The position numbers and the translations under genes are program-made. This document shows, piece after piece, positions 27,498-35,150 of a DNA stretch of 64,000 bases. The DNA lies in the NCBI GenBank assembly GCA_003990705.1, contig AP018318.1, positions 5,195,001 to 5,259,000 of the forward strand. Direction: 5' to 3'. The notes under the pieces are model-generated. The model saw only the letters and a list, made by a program, of their open reading frames with translations, did no database searches and was not told the DNA's origin. Within the stretch, counting starts at the first letter, position 1. The number at the start of each line of letters is the position of its first letter. Origin of the DNA: Nostoc sp. HK-01 (GTDB lineage Bacteria > Cyanobacteriota > Cyanobacteriia > Cyanobacteriales > Nostocaceae).

Positions 27498-27644
27498 AAA
27501 GCAGAAGTTACTTCAAGAACAACAAAAGTTACTTTCCCTAAAGCAGAAGTTACTTCAAGAACAACAAAAGTTACTTCCGGGAAAGCGGAAGTTATTTTCA
27601 AGAAAGCAGAAGTTACTTCTAGGAAAGCGGAAGTAACTTTAGAT
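27498..27644. repeat. Seven-unit 21-bp tandem array of palindromes
   Basis: Seven units of exactly 21 bp, at 27498, 27519, 27540, 27561, 27582, 27603 and 27624. The core of each is GAAGTTACTTC or a near variant, an 11-bp dyad (GAAGT-T-ACTTC). Units 1, 3 and 6 are perfect; unit 2 is the perfect variant AAAGTTACTTT; the others have one or two mismatches. A 70-codon minus-strand frame crosses it but is pure repeat and is not supported as a gene. Confidence 0.85.
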
Positions 27645-27727
27645 AGCATCAAATTTGAGATTGCGATCGCCCTAGTATATAAAAATGTAGTATTTGCAAA
27701 AATGCGATCGCTTGAGCATTTGTAGAA

Positions 27728-27806
27728 GATCCCCCTAAATCCCCCTTAAAAAGGGGGACTTTAAGAGAATTATTAGCCCCCCTTTTTAAGGGGGGTTGGG
27801 GGGATC
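27728..27806. mobile_element. MITE-like element, copy 3 (minimal form)
   Basis: 79 bp made of little more than the two inverted ends: GATCCCCCTAAATCCCCC-TTAAAAAGGGGG on the left and CCCCCCTTTTTAAGGGGGG-TTGGGGGGATC on the right, joined by about 20 bp. It lacks the internal module of copies 1 and 2. It lies 83 bp upstream of the TPR-CHAT start. Confidence 0.7.
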
Positions 27807-27889
27807 TCCAGGGCGAACGTCACCAACAAGCAAACTTTAAAAACATCCTCTAAACTTCTCAATTTTCCCCAACCAAATCAAACTGCAAT

Positions 27890-30484
27890 ATGCAAAAAAT
27901 TCTTACCAGTGTATTAGCTGTATGTGTTTACCTAACGCCCTTAACAGTGACACTCATAGCTCAACCCAGTTGGGGAGAAACGGAAACACCCCAAGCACAA
28001 ACAACTGAAAAACTACTACAACAGGCAATACAAAAGAGAGAACAACAAGAATATCAACAAGCCATCCCCATATTCCAGCAAGTTTTGGTTATGGCACAAG
28101 AACACAAAGACCAAAAGCTAGAAGCAACCGCACTTTTGTGGCTTGGATTTTGCTACTCCGCATTAGGAGAAAAGCAGCAGGCATTGTCATATTACAACCA
28201 AGCTCTACCCCTTTTTCGTGCCGTGGGCGATCGCGTGGGGGAAGCTGCTACTCTCCATAACATTGGTCAAGTCTACTCCGTATTAGGAGAACAGCAGCAG
28301 ACATTGTCATATTACAACCAAGCTTTGCCCCTTTCTCGTGCCGTGGGCGATCGCGTAGGGGAAGCTGCTACTCTCACTAGTATTGGTGCAGTCTACTTCG
28401 TATTAGGAGAACAGCAGCAGGCATTGTCATATTACAACCAAGCTCTGCCCCTATATCGTGCCGTGGGCGAGCGCGCGGGGGAAGCTATTACTCTCAATAA
28501 CATTGGTCTAGTCTACTGGGCATTAGGAGAACAGCAGCAGGCATTGTTATATTACAACCAAGCTCTGCCCCTTTCTCGTGCCGTGGGCAATCGCGCGGGG
28601 GAAGCCAGAACTCTTACTAGTATCGGTGCAGTCTACGACGCATTAGGAGAAAAGCAGCAGGCATTGTCATATTACAACCAAGCTCTGCTCCTTTCTCGTG
28701 CCGTGGGCGATCGGGAGGCGGAAGCTATTACTCTCCATAACATTGGTCTAGTCTACTGGGCATTAGGAGAACAGCAGCAGGCATTGTCATATTACAACCA
28801 AGCTCTGCCCCTTTCTCGTGCCGTGGGCAATCGCATGGGGGAAGCTGCTACTCTCACTAGTATTGGTGCAGTCTACTGGGCATTAGGAGAACAGCAGCAG
28901 GCATTGTCATATTACAACCAAGCTCTGCCCCTTTTTCGTGCTGTGGGCGATCGCGTGCGGGAAGCTGCTACATTGGCTAATAGAGGTATATTATTTCATA
29001 ATATAAATCGACCAATTAAAGCCATTACTGATTTAGAAAAATCTCTGCAAATCAATTTAGAATTGCGTCGGGGTTTAAAGCAAGAACATCGCCAAAAGTT
29101 TTTACCGCAATATGACTGGAGTGCAACTGCTCTAGTCGATGTCTTGATTAATCAAAAGAAAAATGACCAAGCTTTTGCTTGGGTTAACCTGTTCAGCACT
29201 GCTGATTTAGCTGACTACAATCGTCTAATTAATGCCAAAGTTGCCAACCCCGCAGCCCAACAAGCTATTAATAATTGGAATTTAAAAAATCAACAACTAG
29301 AAACTCAACGACAACAACTGCAAAATAACTTTTCCGCAGACTTCGCTGAAAAAATTCGCCAATTAGAAACACAAGTTTATCAGCAAGCCACAGATGTATC
29401 TCGCCAATTTCCCGAAGTTGCCGAACTTTTTGAAACCACACCCGCCGATATTGACAAGCTTAAATCATCTATCTCCGCCGACACAGTAATAATTCAACCA
29501 GTCTTGTTGACTAATGCGGGAAGTATACCAAAGTCTTTAGCAATATTTATCTTAACTAAGAATAAAGTAACCGTTATTAAAACATTAATTAAACCAGATG
29601 AATTTGATCAACTTCTTACCCAATATCTAGAGCAATTAGAAGATGACAGTGATTTTGGCTTTGCAGAAAATAGCACTAAATTATATGATATTCTCATTCG
29701 ACCTGTAGAAGCTGAAATCCAAAAATTGCAACCCAAGCAATTAAGCATCATCGCCACAGGCAAATTCAGCTATCTCCCTTTTGAAACCCTCAGAGACAGC
29801 AAAACAGACAAGTATTTAATCCAAAAATATCCCGTTAATTATCTCAGCCGCATTTCTACAAGTTCTTTAAGTTCATCAAAAGAAACTACAAGCCAAGCAC
29901 CAAAAGTTTTGGCTTTTGGTAATCCTGTACCTCGTGAATCGCAGAATTTACCAGGTGCAGAAACAGAAGTTACCGAAATCAAGAAATTACTACCAGGAAG
30001 CGAAGTTTATCCTGGCAATAAAGCCACCCTGGCAAATTTCAAAAATCAGGTCTTTCGCTTTAATTTTGTCCATTTAGCAACTCATGGCTGCTTCCAAAAT
30101 GCCGACTGTACAACAATAAATTTAAAAAATAATTCATTGCTGTTTGCCGATGCACAGTTTAACATTGCTGATGCAGCATTTTTAGGTTTAAAAGGTACAC
30201 AATTATTGACCCTGAGTGCTTGTCAAACTGCCAAAAAAATTGATGATAAAGGCGTAGGTATTGCTGGTGTTGCTTATATATTTGAACGCGCTGGCGCTAA
30301 AGCAGTGATGGCGAGTTTGTGGGCGGTTGAAGACGACTCAACCCAAAAACTTATGATTGATTTTTATACAAATCTCCAGCAAGGTAAGACTAAAGGAGAA
30401 GCATTACAACAAGCCAAGTTAAAGCAAATTGAGCGTCATCCCTTTTATTGGTCGCCATTTGTCATCATTGGCGATGCACGGTGA
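27890..30484 (+). CDS. TPR-CHAT caspase-like protein
   Basis: 864 residues: an N-terminal signal-like segment (ILTSVLAVCVYLTPLTVTLIA), a first TPR unit, seven near-identical 40-residue TPR units (about 91-363), a helical linker, and a C-terminal CHAT domain (about 600-864). The caspase-type dyad is visible: His732 in HLATHG and Cys778 in LSACQT. Also present are the CHAT hallmarks GKFSYLPFE, GVGIAGVAYIFERAGA and ASLWAVED. CHAT proteins are separase/caspase-like peptidases; TPRs would bind a partner. The PP2C gene begins 66 bp downstream and is probably co-transcribed. Export is suggested by the N-terminus but not certain. Confidence 0.92.
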   Translation: MQKILTSVLAVCVYLTPLTVTLIAQPSWGETETPQAQTTEKLLQQAIQKREQQEYQQAIPIFQQVLVMAQEHKDQKLEATALLWLGFCYSALGEKQQALSYYNQALPLFRAVGDRVGEAATLHNIGQVYSVLGEQQQTLSYYNQALPLSRAVGDRVGEAATLTSIGAVYFVLGEQQQALSYYNQALPLYRAVGERAGEAITLNNIGLVYWALGEQQQALLYYNQALPLSRAVGNRAGEARTLTSIGAVYDALGEKQQALSYYNQALLLSRAVGDREAEAITLHNIGLVYWALGEQQQALSYYNQALPLSRAVGNRMGEAATLTSIGAVYWALGEQQQALSYYNQALPLFRAVGDRVREAATLANRGILFHNINRPIKAITDLEKSLQINLELRRGLKQEHRQKFLPQYDWSATALVDVLINQKKNDQAFAWVNLFSTADLADYNRLINAKVANPAAQQAINNWNLKNQQLETQRQQLQNNFSADFAEKIRQLETQVYQQATDVSRQFPEVAELFETTPADIDKLKSSISADTVIIQPVLLTNAGSIPKSLAIFILTKNKVTVIKTLIKPDEFDQLLTQYLEQLEDDSDFGFAENSTKLYDILIRPVEAEIQKLQPKQLSIIATGKFSYLPFETLRDSKTDKYLIQKYPVNYLSRISTSSLSSSKETTSQAPKVLAFGNPVPRESQNLPGAETEVTEIKKLLPGSEVYPGNKATLANFKNQVFRFNFVHLATHGCFQNADCTTINLKNNSLLFADAQFNIADAAFLGLKGTQLLTLSACQTAKKIDDKGVGIAGVAYIFERAGAKAVMASLWAVEDDSTQKLMIDFYTNLQQGKTKGEALQQAKLKQIERHPFYWSPFVIIGDAR
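28161..29000 (+). repeat. 120-bp in-frame tandem repeats inside the TPR-CHAT gene
   Basis: Seven units of exactly 120 bp begin at 28161, 28281, 28401, 28521, 28641, 28761 and 28881, each starting near TTAGGAGAACAGCAGCAG. Long stretches are identical between units, including the GTGCCGTGGGC stretch, and several carry a HIP1 site (GGCGATCGCG). Such DNA-level identity means recent duplication or gene conversion. Confidence 0.9.
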
Positions 30485-30550
30485 TCGCCCCTACTATAAT
30501 GATCACCAAATATCTGGATGAAATTCTTTATTAATGCGTAAGTCTTATTT

Positions 30551-32482
30551 ATGATGATTTCTACTCAACGCATAATTTATTGTATAAATCCAACGTGCGA
30601 TCGCCCGGCTAATTCTATAGAAGAGCGCATCTGTACCAATTGTCAAACTCCTTTAATTCACCGTTACCTCTGGGCTACTGGCACTTTAGCCGCCAATATT
30701 CTACCCGAAACGCAAGTTGCAGAGCGATATGAAGTTATTCAACAACAAATATGGCTAGATACTCAACCAGGGCTACCACCAGAAACCTTACAAGATTTAC
30801 CAAAAGCCGTTATTCCTTACTTAAAGCTATATCAACAGCAGTTACATCTTCCTCAAGTCTATGGGGTGGCTTTTTTTGAGGATGAAGATGATATTCTCTT
30901 ACTAGAAAATGTGCCGATAGATGCAACAGGCAACCTTTATCCCACCATCACTGATGCTTGGGAACAAGCCACAGCAGTTAGACAAGTTTATTGGCTATGG
31001 CAAATTCTCCAACTTTGGCAACCCTTAGCAGAACAGGGAGTTGAGCAAAGTTTACTAATTCCCGATAATTTACGTGTTCAAGGTTGGTGTGTGCGTTTGT
31101 TAGAACTGCATCCCACCCAAATTGATGAAAAACCCAGCTTACGTGATTTAGGAAAGTCTTGGCAACCTTGGATAGCATTAGCACAACCACAGATAGCTAA
31201 ATCATTGCAGAAGATAGTTGAGCAAATGTGCGATCGCCCAGTAGATTTAGAAACTATCACCACTCAACTTAATACGCTTTTACTCTCAGCCGCTGCTGAA
31301 TTACCTCTTAGTTTGCAAGTTGCAGGCGCAACAGATATAGGCACAGAACTCACCCAAAACGAAGACACTTGCTATCCAAGTACAGATGAACCATATAATC
31401 CACTCATGCCGCGCTTATCGATGGTTTGTGATGGCATTGGTGGACATCAAGGTGGTGAAGTTGCCAGCCAAATGGCAGTACAATCATTAAAATTGCAAAT
31501 CCGTGCCTTATTAGCAGAAGTCGCCGAACAAACTGAACCCGTAGCGCCAAAATTATTGCAAGAACAGCTAGAAGCCAGCTTGCGGGTAGTCAATAACTTA
31601 ATTTGCTCACGCAATGATGAACAGAAACGCCAAGGTAGAGAACGTATGGCGACAACCTTGGTGATGGCACTGCAATTACCCCAAAGAATCGCCACAATCT
31701 CAGGATGGATATCTGATAATGCCCATGAACTTTATTTAGCTAATATTGGCGATAGCCGCGCTTACTGGATAACCCGTAACTACTGCCAGTTACTCACCGT
31801 GGATGATGATGTAGCGTGGCGAGAAGTCCGTTATGGCAGAAGTTTATATCGTCAAGCACTCCAGCGAGGAGATGCAACGGCTTTGACTCAAGCATTAGGC
31901 ACAAAAGATGCAGAATCTCTGCGGCTGTCAATTCAACGATTCATCATTGATGAAGAAGGATTATTATTGCTGTGTTCTGACGGTTTAAGTGATAACGATT
32001 GGGTGGAACATTCTTGGCAAGAGTTTGCCATCCCAGTATTAACAGGTGAACTCTCAATTGCAGAAACTGTCCAGAATTTGATTAATTTTGCCAATCAAAA
32101 AAACGGTCATGATAACACGTCGGTTGTTCTCACTCTTTGCCGTCTTTCTAAAGAATACTTAGTGCCAGTAACTTTAGTATCGCCACCAGTAGAGATTGTT
32201 GAACCAGAAACACCAGAATTAGAAGAACCTGCTTTGGCAGAAAGCGCTCAAGCCTTATTAGATTTGGATTTGACAGAGGAACCAACACCTCCACCAATAC
32301 CCACACCAATCAAAAAACCTCGTCGAAGTAAGCCTTTAGTACTCGTTGGCGGATTATTAGCCGTGTTAGTTGGAAGTACAACTTTGGGATTATTCGCTTG
32401 GTGGCTACTAAACCCCCAAACATTCCAGCAAGGATGTCAGAAATTACCTCAACCAATACAGTCTATTTGTCTTGACAAATGA
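30551..32482 (+). CDS. PP2C-type Ser/Thr phosphatase with N-terminal zinc ribbon
   Basis: 643 residues. Residues about 10-33 carry a zinc-ribbon pattern (CINPTC ... CTNC). Residues about 60-240 look like an adaptor, perhaps an eroded kinase-like fold. The PP2C domain (about 255-535) has the metal ligands in GATDIGTELTQNEDT, VCDGIGGHQGG, NIGDSRAYWI, LLLCSDGLSDNDW and NGHDNTSVV. A Pro-rich linker and one membrane helix (about 597-620, LVLVGGLLAVLVGSTTLGLF) follow. So it is a tail-anchored metal-dependent phosphatase, a plausible counterpart to the Ser/Thr kinases nearby. It directly follows the TPR-CHAT gene. Confidence 0.93.
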   Translation: MMISTQRIIYCINPTCDRPANSIEERICTNCQTPLIHRYLWATGTLAANILPETQVAERYEVIQQQIWLDTQPGLPPETLQDLPKAVIPYLKLYQQQLHLPQVYGVAFFEDEDDILLLENVPIDATGNLYPTITDAWEQATAVRQVYWLWQILQLWQPLAEQGVEQSLLIPDNLRVQGWCVRLLELHPTQIDEKPSLRDLGKSWQPWIALAQPQIAKSLQKIVEQMCDRPVDLETITTQLNTLLLSAAAELPLSLQVAGATDIGTELTQNEDTCYPSTDEPYNPLMPRLSMVCDGIGGHQGGEVASQMAVQSLKLQIRALLAEVAEQTEPVAPKLLQEQLEASLRVVNNLICSRNDEQKRQGRERMATTLVMALQLPQRIATISGWISDNAHELYLANIGDSRAYWITRNYCQLLTVDDDVAWREVRYGRSLYRQALQRGDATALTQALGTKDAESLRLSIQRFIIDEEGLLLLCSDGLSDNDWVEHSWQEFAIPVLTGELSIAETVQNLINFANQKNGHDNTSVVLTLCRLSKEYLVPVTLVSPPVEIVEPETPELEEPALAESAQALLDLDLTEEPTPPPIPTPIKKPRRSKPLVLVGGLLAVLVGSTTLGLFAWWLLNPQTFQQGCQKLPQPIQSICLDK

Positions 32483-32485
32483 CAA

Positions 32486-32665
32486 ATGACTAATGACAGT
32501 CTCAACCAGAGAATTTGTAACTTGAATGCACACCAGCTTACCCAATCTCAACAACAAACCTTTGTGCATAAGTTCTATGACTGTCAGACACAGCATCTAG
32601 GAACGTCATATCCATTTGATGTAGAATTGGAACTGTCGTTAAAACGCACAGAAAAACTAAAATAA
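32486..32665 (+). CDS. Possible 59-residue protein or gene remnant
   Basis: A 59-codon frame opens 4 bp after the phosphatase stop. Its first codons are made from a heptamer repeat (ATGACTAATGAC). The later part has a protein-like mix: LTQSQQQTFVHKFYDC, then PFDVELELSLKRTEKLK. No family is recognised. It could be a small gene, starting here or at TTG 32522, or the tail of a decayed gene. Low confidence. Confidence 0.3.
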   Translation: MTNDSLNQRICNLNAHQLTQSQQQTFVHKFYDCQTQHLGTSYPFDVELELSLKRTEKLK

Positions 32666-33054
32666 CGCGATGTGCGACTTACCTTTTAAAACCCCTCTCC
32701 AAACCTCTCCCCGCAACGGAGAGAGGCTTTAATTCTTGCTACCCTTCCCTACAAGGGAAGGGGTTGGGGGTTAGGTTTGAGATAAAGTTGCACATTGCGT
32801 AAAACGAGTCTTTCTTAGCCTGTTAGCTGACAAATCCTCAAAAAAGCGCTTTTGAGACACCAGCAAGCGTGGACAAGTGCAACGAGGAAAAAAGCAGTGA
32901 GACATTTGTCGCTGATTAACTATGAACAAAGCCTGCACGGTCAGGCTTTGTTTGTATAAAAGTGATAAACGCATAAAATAGAGCGTTTGTCTTGATGATA
33001 TGGGAAAAAACTGTTCTCAACAGTTTGTTTTTCGAGCAGCAAGTTCGATGAGGG
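32666..33054. other. Gene-free gap with repeats and hairpins upstream of ftrV
   Basis: 389 bp. It holds a CCCCTCTCCAAACCTCTCC / GGAGAGAGGC repeat and an AAGGGAAGGGGTTGGGGG run (about 32690-32775), the hairpin CTCAAAA-AAGCGC-TTTTGAG (32837-32856), and a strong terminator-like hairpin at 32925-32957. A small non-coding RNA ending at that hairpin is possible. A 67-codon minus-strand frame here is not supported. Confidence 0.5.
32925..32957 (+). terminator. Strong intrinsic-terminator-like hairpin
   Basis: AACAAAGCCTG (25-35) and CAGGCTTTGTT (42-52), counted from 32900, form a perfect 11-bp stem with a 6-nt loop, and TTTGT follows on the plus strand. No plus-strand gene ends just before it except the doubtful 59-codon frame 260 bp upstream, so it may end a non-coding transcript. 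Confidence 0.6.
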
Positions 33055-33327
33055 ATGGCTGTGGAGATGCTTGTAGAACCGCAAAAGCTAGGTGTAAATG
33101 TTCTTATGAAAGTTGGCGATCGCGTCCGTGTTAATCAATCGGTAGTAGTCTACCATCATCCTGAACATCGCTCTCAAGCTTTTGACCTCAAAGGCTCAGA
33201 AGGCGAAATTGTGGATATTGTGACTCAATGGCAAGATAGACCTGTAAGTGCTAACTTGCCAGTATTAGTTCAGTTTAGTAAAAAATTTAAAGCCCACTTG
33301 CGCGAGAATGAGTTAGAAATTATCTAA
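33055..33327 (+). CDS. ftrV: Ferredoxin-thioredoxin reductase, variable chain
   Basis: FtrV is the small beta-barrel subunit of ferredoxin-thioredoxin reductase, which passes electrons from photosynthetic ferredoxin to thioredoxin. The family sequence is plain: VGDRVRV, SVVVYHHPEH, AFDLKGSEGEI, ANLPVLVQF and FKAHLRENEL. As opened at ATG 33055 it has 90 residues. The usual protein begins near MKVGDRVRV, i.e. ATG 33106 (73 residues), and the AGGG abutting ATG 33055 is too close to help, so the shorter start is quite possible. The catalytic chain gene (ftrC) is not in the window. Confidence 0.93.
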   Translation: MAVEMLVEPQKLGVNVLMKVGDRVRVNQSVVVYHHPEHRSQAFDLKGSEGEIVDIVTQWQDRPVSANLPVLVQFSKKFKAHLRENELEII

Positions 33328-33332
33328 ACTTC

Positions 33333-33557
33333 TCAAAAGCGGCGAAGGAACCACCGAAAAATGTTGAGTTCGCCGCGCATTTTTTTAAGTTCTTGACGGT
33401 GATATTTTGCTTCAGCGTCATACCATTGACAATAACGTTGAAACTCTAAGCGTTGCTGAACTTCATAATAAAATTCATGGGTGGTTTGGTACCCACTAAA
33501 AGTTGCTTCAACTTCAGGTTGGGGAGAGGGAATAATATGAGGTAATTCTTGACGCAT
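33333..33557 (-). CDS. Small conserved-looking protein of unknown function
   Basis: 74 residues from ATG 33557 (a GTG at 33566 would add three). It is rich in aromatic and charged residues (HEFYYEVQQRLEFQRYCQWYDAEAKYH...), with a basic C-terminus (FRWFLRRF). Amino-acid usage looks like a true protein. It converges with ftrV across a 5-bp gap. No family recognised. Confidence 0.6.
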   Translation of the reverse strand: MRQELPHIIPSPQPEVEATFSGYQTTHEFYYEVQQRLEFQRYCQWYDAEAKYHRQELKKMRGELNIFRWFLRRF

Positions 33558-33683
33558 GATTCTCACAACATAGTGTTCTGGGTCTTGAGAGATTCAACCA
33601 CCAAAACTTCCAGACTATTGAAATTATAGCTATTAGCAACAACACGACTGCGGCTGAGATAACTGGCTACCACGCAACAATTT

Positions 33684-34475
33684 TTAAAGCCAGCCACGTA
33701 AGCCATAAATCAAATTACCTATATATTCTTTCAAAGCATTAGTAAATTGATGTAGGTTATCTGTATTCGGTAACAAATTGAGTAAAGCTGCTTTGGGTGT
33801 ACTACCAAGTTCTTGTAGTTCGCCTTGAGTAACGAGAAAATCAGTCGGCGCAGGGATAGCATCAATGCTTTGACGGCGGAAAATTTTCAGCGATCGCGGC
33901 ATGTGCATAGCCGAAGTCACCAATAACACTTTGTGAATACCACGAGACTGCAAAATTTTCTTGACATTCACCGCATTTTGATAAGTATTGAGAGATAATG
34001 GTTCTTCAATAATTGCCTGTGATGGTACACCGATTTCTGTCAGAATACTGGCCATATCTGTTGATTCTGGCGTACCACCATTTCGCCAGTCGATGCGACC
34101 ACCACTCACAATAATTACAGGTGCTTTTTTTTGACGATATAGCTGTGCTGCATAGATGATGCGATCGCCTTGTTCACTTAAATCAACATCAGGTCTCGGA
34201 AAAAAGGCTGATTTAGTTACACCACCCAAAACTATAATTGCTTCAGCATTTGGCATTTGCTGAGATGGGAGATTTTGCCATTCTAGCGATCGCACCAGTG
34301 CCTTAGCCACCCAAGCATTGCTACAAAGTAATAATAAGCTTAAAGAAAAGGCGATCGCAGCTGTTGCTGTGCGCGGTTGTTTCCATACTGTGATCAAAGC
34401 CACTACTAAACTCACACTGGCTAATCCTAAAGGATAAAAAAACAGTGGCAGCAACTTAGAAAGGTATAAAAACAT
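33684..34475 (-). CDS. YdcF/ElyC/SanA-family (DUF218) membrane protein
   Basis: 263 residues: two N-terminal membrane helices (LLPLFFYPLGLASVSLVVALI; TATAAIAFSLSLLLLCS) and a DUF218 domain from about residue 78. The domain signature is clear: AEAIIVLGG, VIIVSGGR, STDMASIL, EPLSLNTYQNAVNVKKIL, VLLVTSAMHMPRSLKIF. Family members such as E. coli ElyC and SanA are envelope-biogenesis factors, though biochemical activity is largely unknown. It lies downstream of a small membrane-protein gene on the same strand. Confidence 0.9.
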   Translation of the reverse strand: MFLYLSKLLPLFFYPLGLASVSLVVALITVWKQPRTATAAIAFSLSLLLLCSNAWVAKALVRSLEWQNLPSQQMPNAEAIIVLGGVTKSAFFPRPDVDLSEQGDRIIYAAQLYRQKKAPVIIVSGGRIDWRNGGTPESTDMASILTEIGVPSQAIIEEPLSLNTYQNAVNVKKILQSRGIHKVLLVTSAMHMPRSLKIFRRQSIDAIPAPTDFLVTQGELQELGSTPKAALLNLLPNTDNLHQFTNALKEYIGNLIYGLRGWL

Positions 34476-34527
34476 ATTGGTTACTAATGCTAAATGAAAA
34501 CTGAAAAGATGTCAGTAACAATAACTT

Positions 34528-34560
34528 TTGCCTTTTGCCTTTTGTCTTTTGCCTTTATTC
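34528..34560. repeat. Tandem TTTTGCC heptamers
   Basis: Tandem copies of TTTTGCC and TTTTGTC fill the end of the spacer between two minus-strand genes. A typical Nostocales short tandem repeat. Confidence 0.7.
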
Positions 34561-34561
34561 A

Positions 34562-35056
34562 TTACCTTTCCCAAAATCTAAAATTAATCCCTCTAGCGCG
34601 ACGGAAGCGACGAGTAGGTCTTCTTTTTTGCTGTGTAGTAGATCTGAGGCTTGGTCTTTCTTCTCCCTCTTCTATAGTTTCAACTGGTAGCTGAGTTCTA
34701 GTTTCTTCTTTGCTACCCCACCAAGCAATAATCCAGCCGCTACCAATAGCACCTATTCCCCCTAGCAAGATACTCATCGGTGCTGAGTAACCCAACCACA
34801 CAAAGCCTAGTAAGAAAAATAACCAGTATTTAAGTCCGGCATCAATACCATCAGAAGAGGCGACTGTTGGCGCTTGGGGACTATTTTTACTCACACTGGT
34901 CATCCAACCCAAGGTGAACCCACCCAGAATTCCTAAGAAAATACTCAGAGATGCGGGTGAACCAGTCAATATTAAAATGAAGGTTAAAAATGACCCAAAT
35001 ATTAATTGCGAAATAAAGTCAGGGGTGAAATTAAATAAGTTGTTATTTTTAGCCAT
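34562..35056 (-). CDS. Small membrane protein of unknown function
   Basis: 164 residues: three or four hydrophobic segments (about 15-33, 36-52, 76-93, 95-113), then a cytoplasmic-looking, Arg-rich tail (QQKRRPTRRFRRARG). The ATG start is clear. I do not recognise the family. It precedes the DUF218 gene by 86 bp on the same strand and may share its transcript. Confidence 0.7.
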   Translation of the reverse strand: MAKNNNLFNFTPDFISQLIFGSFLTFILILTGSPASLSIFLGILGGFTLGWMTSVSKNSPQAPTVASSDGIDAGLKYWLFFLLGFVWLGYSAPMSILLGGIGAIGSGWIIAWWGSKEETRTQLPVETIEEGEERPSLRSTTQQKRRPTRRFRRARGINFRFWER

Positions 35057-35061
35057 GAGTC

Positions 35062-35150
35062 CAGTAAGGGTATAAGGGTATAGGGGTGTAAGGGTGTAGG
35101 GGTAGGGACAAAATTTTAACTAATACCTTACCCCCTTACCCTTTAAACCC
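35062..35150. repeat. Tandem G-rich repeats with complementary C-rich partner
   Basis: Units such as AGGGTAT and GGGGTGTA run in tandem (about 35065-35107), followed by TACCTTACCCCCTTACCC, so the two parts are complementary and can fold as a hairpin. This fills the spacer after the kinase gene and overlaps its last codons. Confidence 0.6.

Larger units (their letters stand above)
27354..27889. other. Divergent intergenic region with palindrome array and inverted-repeat element
   Basis: 536 bp between the 120-residue gene (minus) and the TPR-CHAT gene (plus). It contains the seven-unit 21-bp array (27498-27644), two HIP1 sites (near 27662 and 27704) and the 79-bp element copy 3 (27728-27806). 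Promoters for both flanking genes must lie here. No gene is supported. Confidence 0.6.

Noticed and set aside
27440-27652. 70-codon minus-strand frame across the 21-bp array
   Set aside because: The translation is almost only the repeat (VTSAFLE-like units). A 21-bp period keeps any frame open, so openness is not evidence of coding.
28161-29000. CRISPR-like or VNTR interpretation of regular repeats
   Set aside because: Repeats are 120 bp, contiguous and in frame, encoding TPR units; there are no spacers.
32771-32974. 67-codon minus-strand frame upstream of ftrV
   Set aside because: It covers a GC-rich repeat and two hairpins; the Cys/Arg-rich translation has no family likeness.
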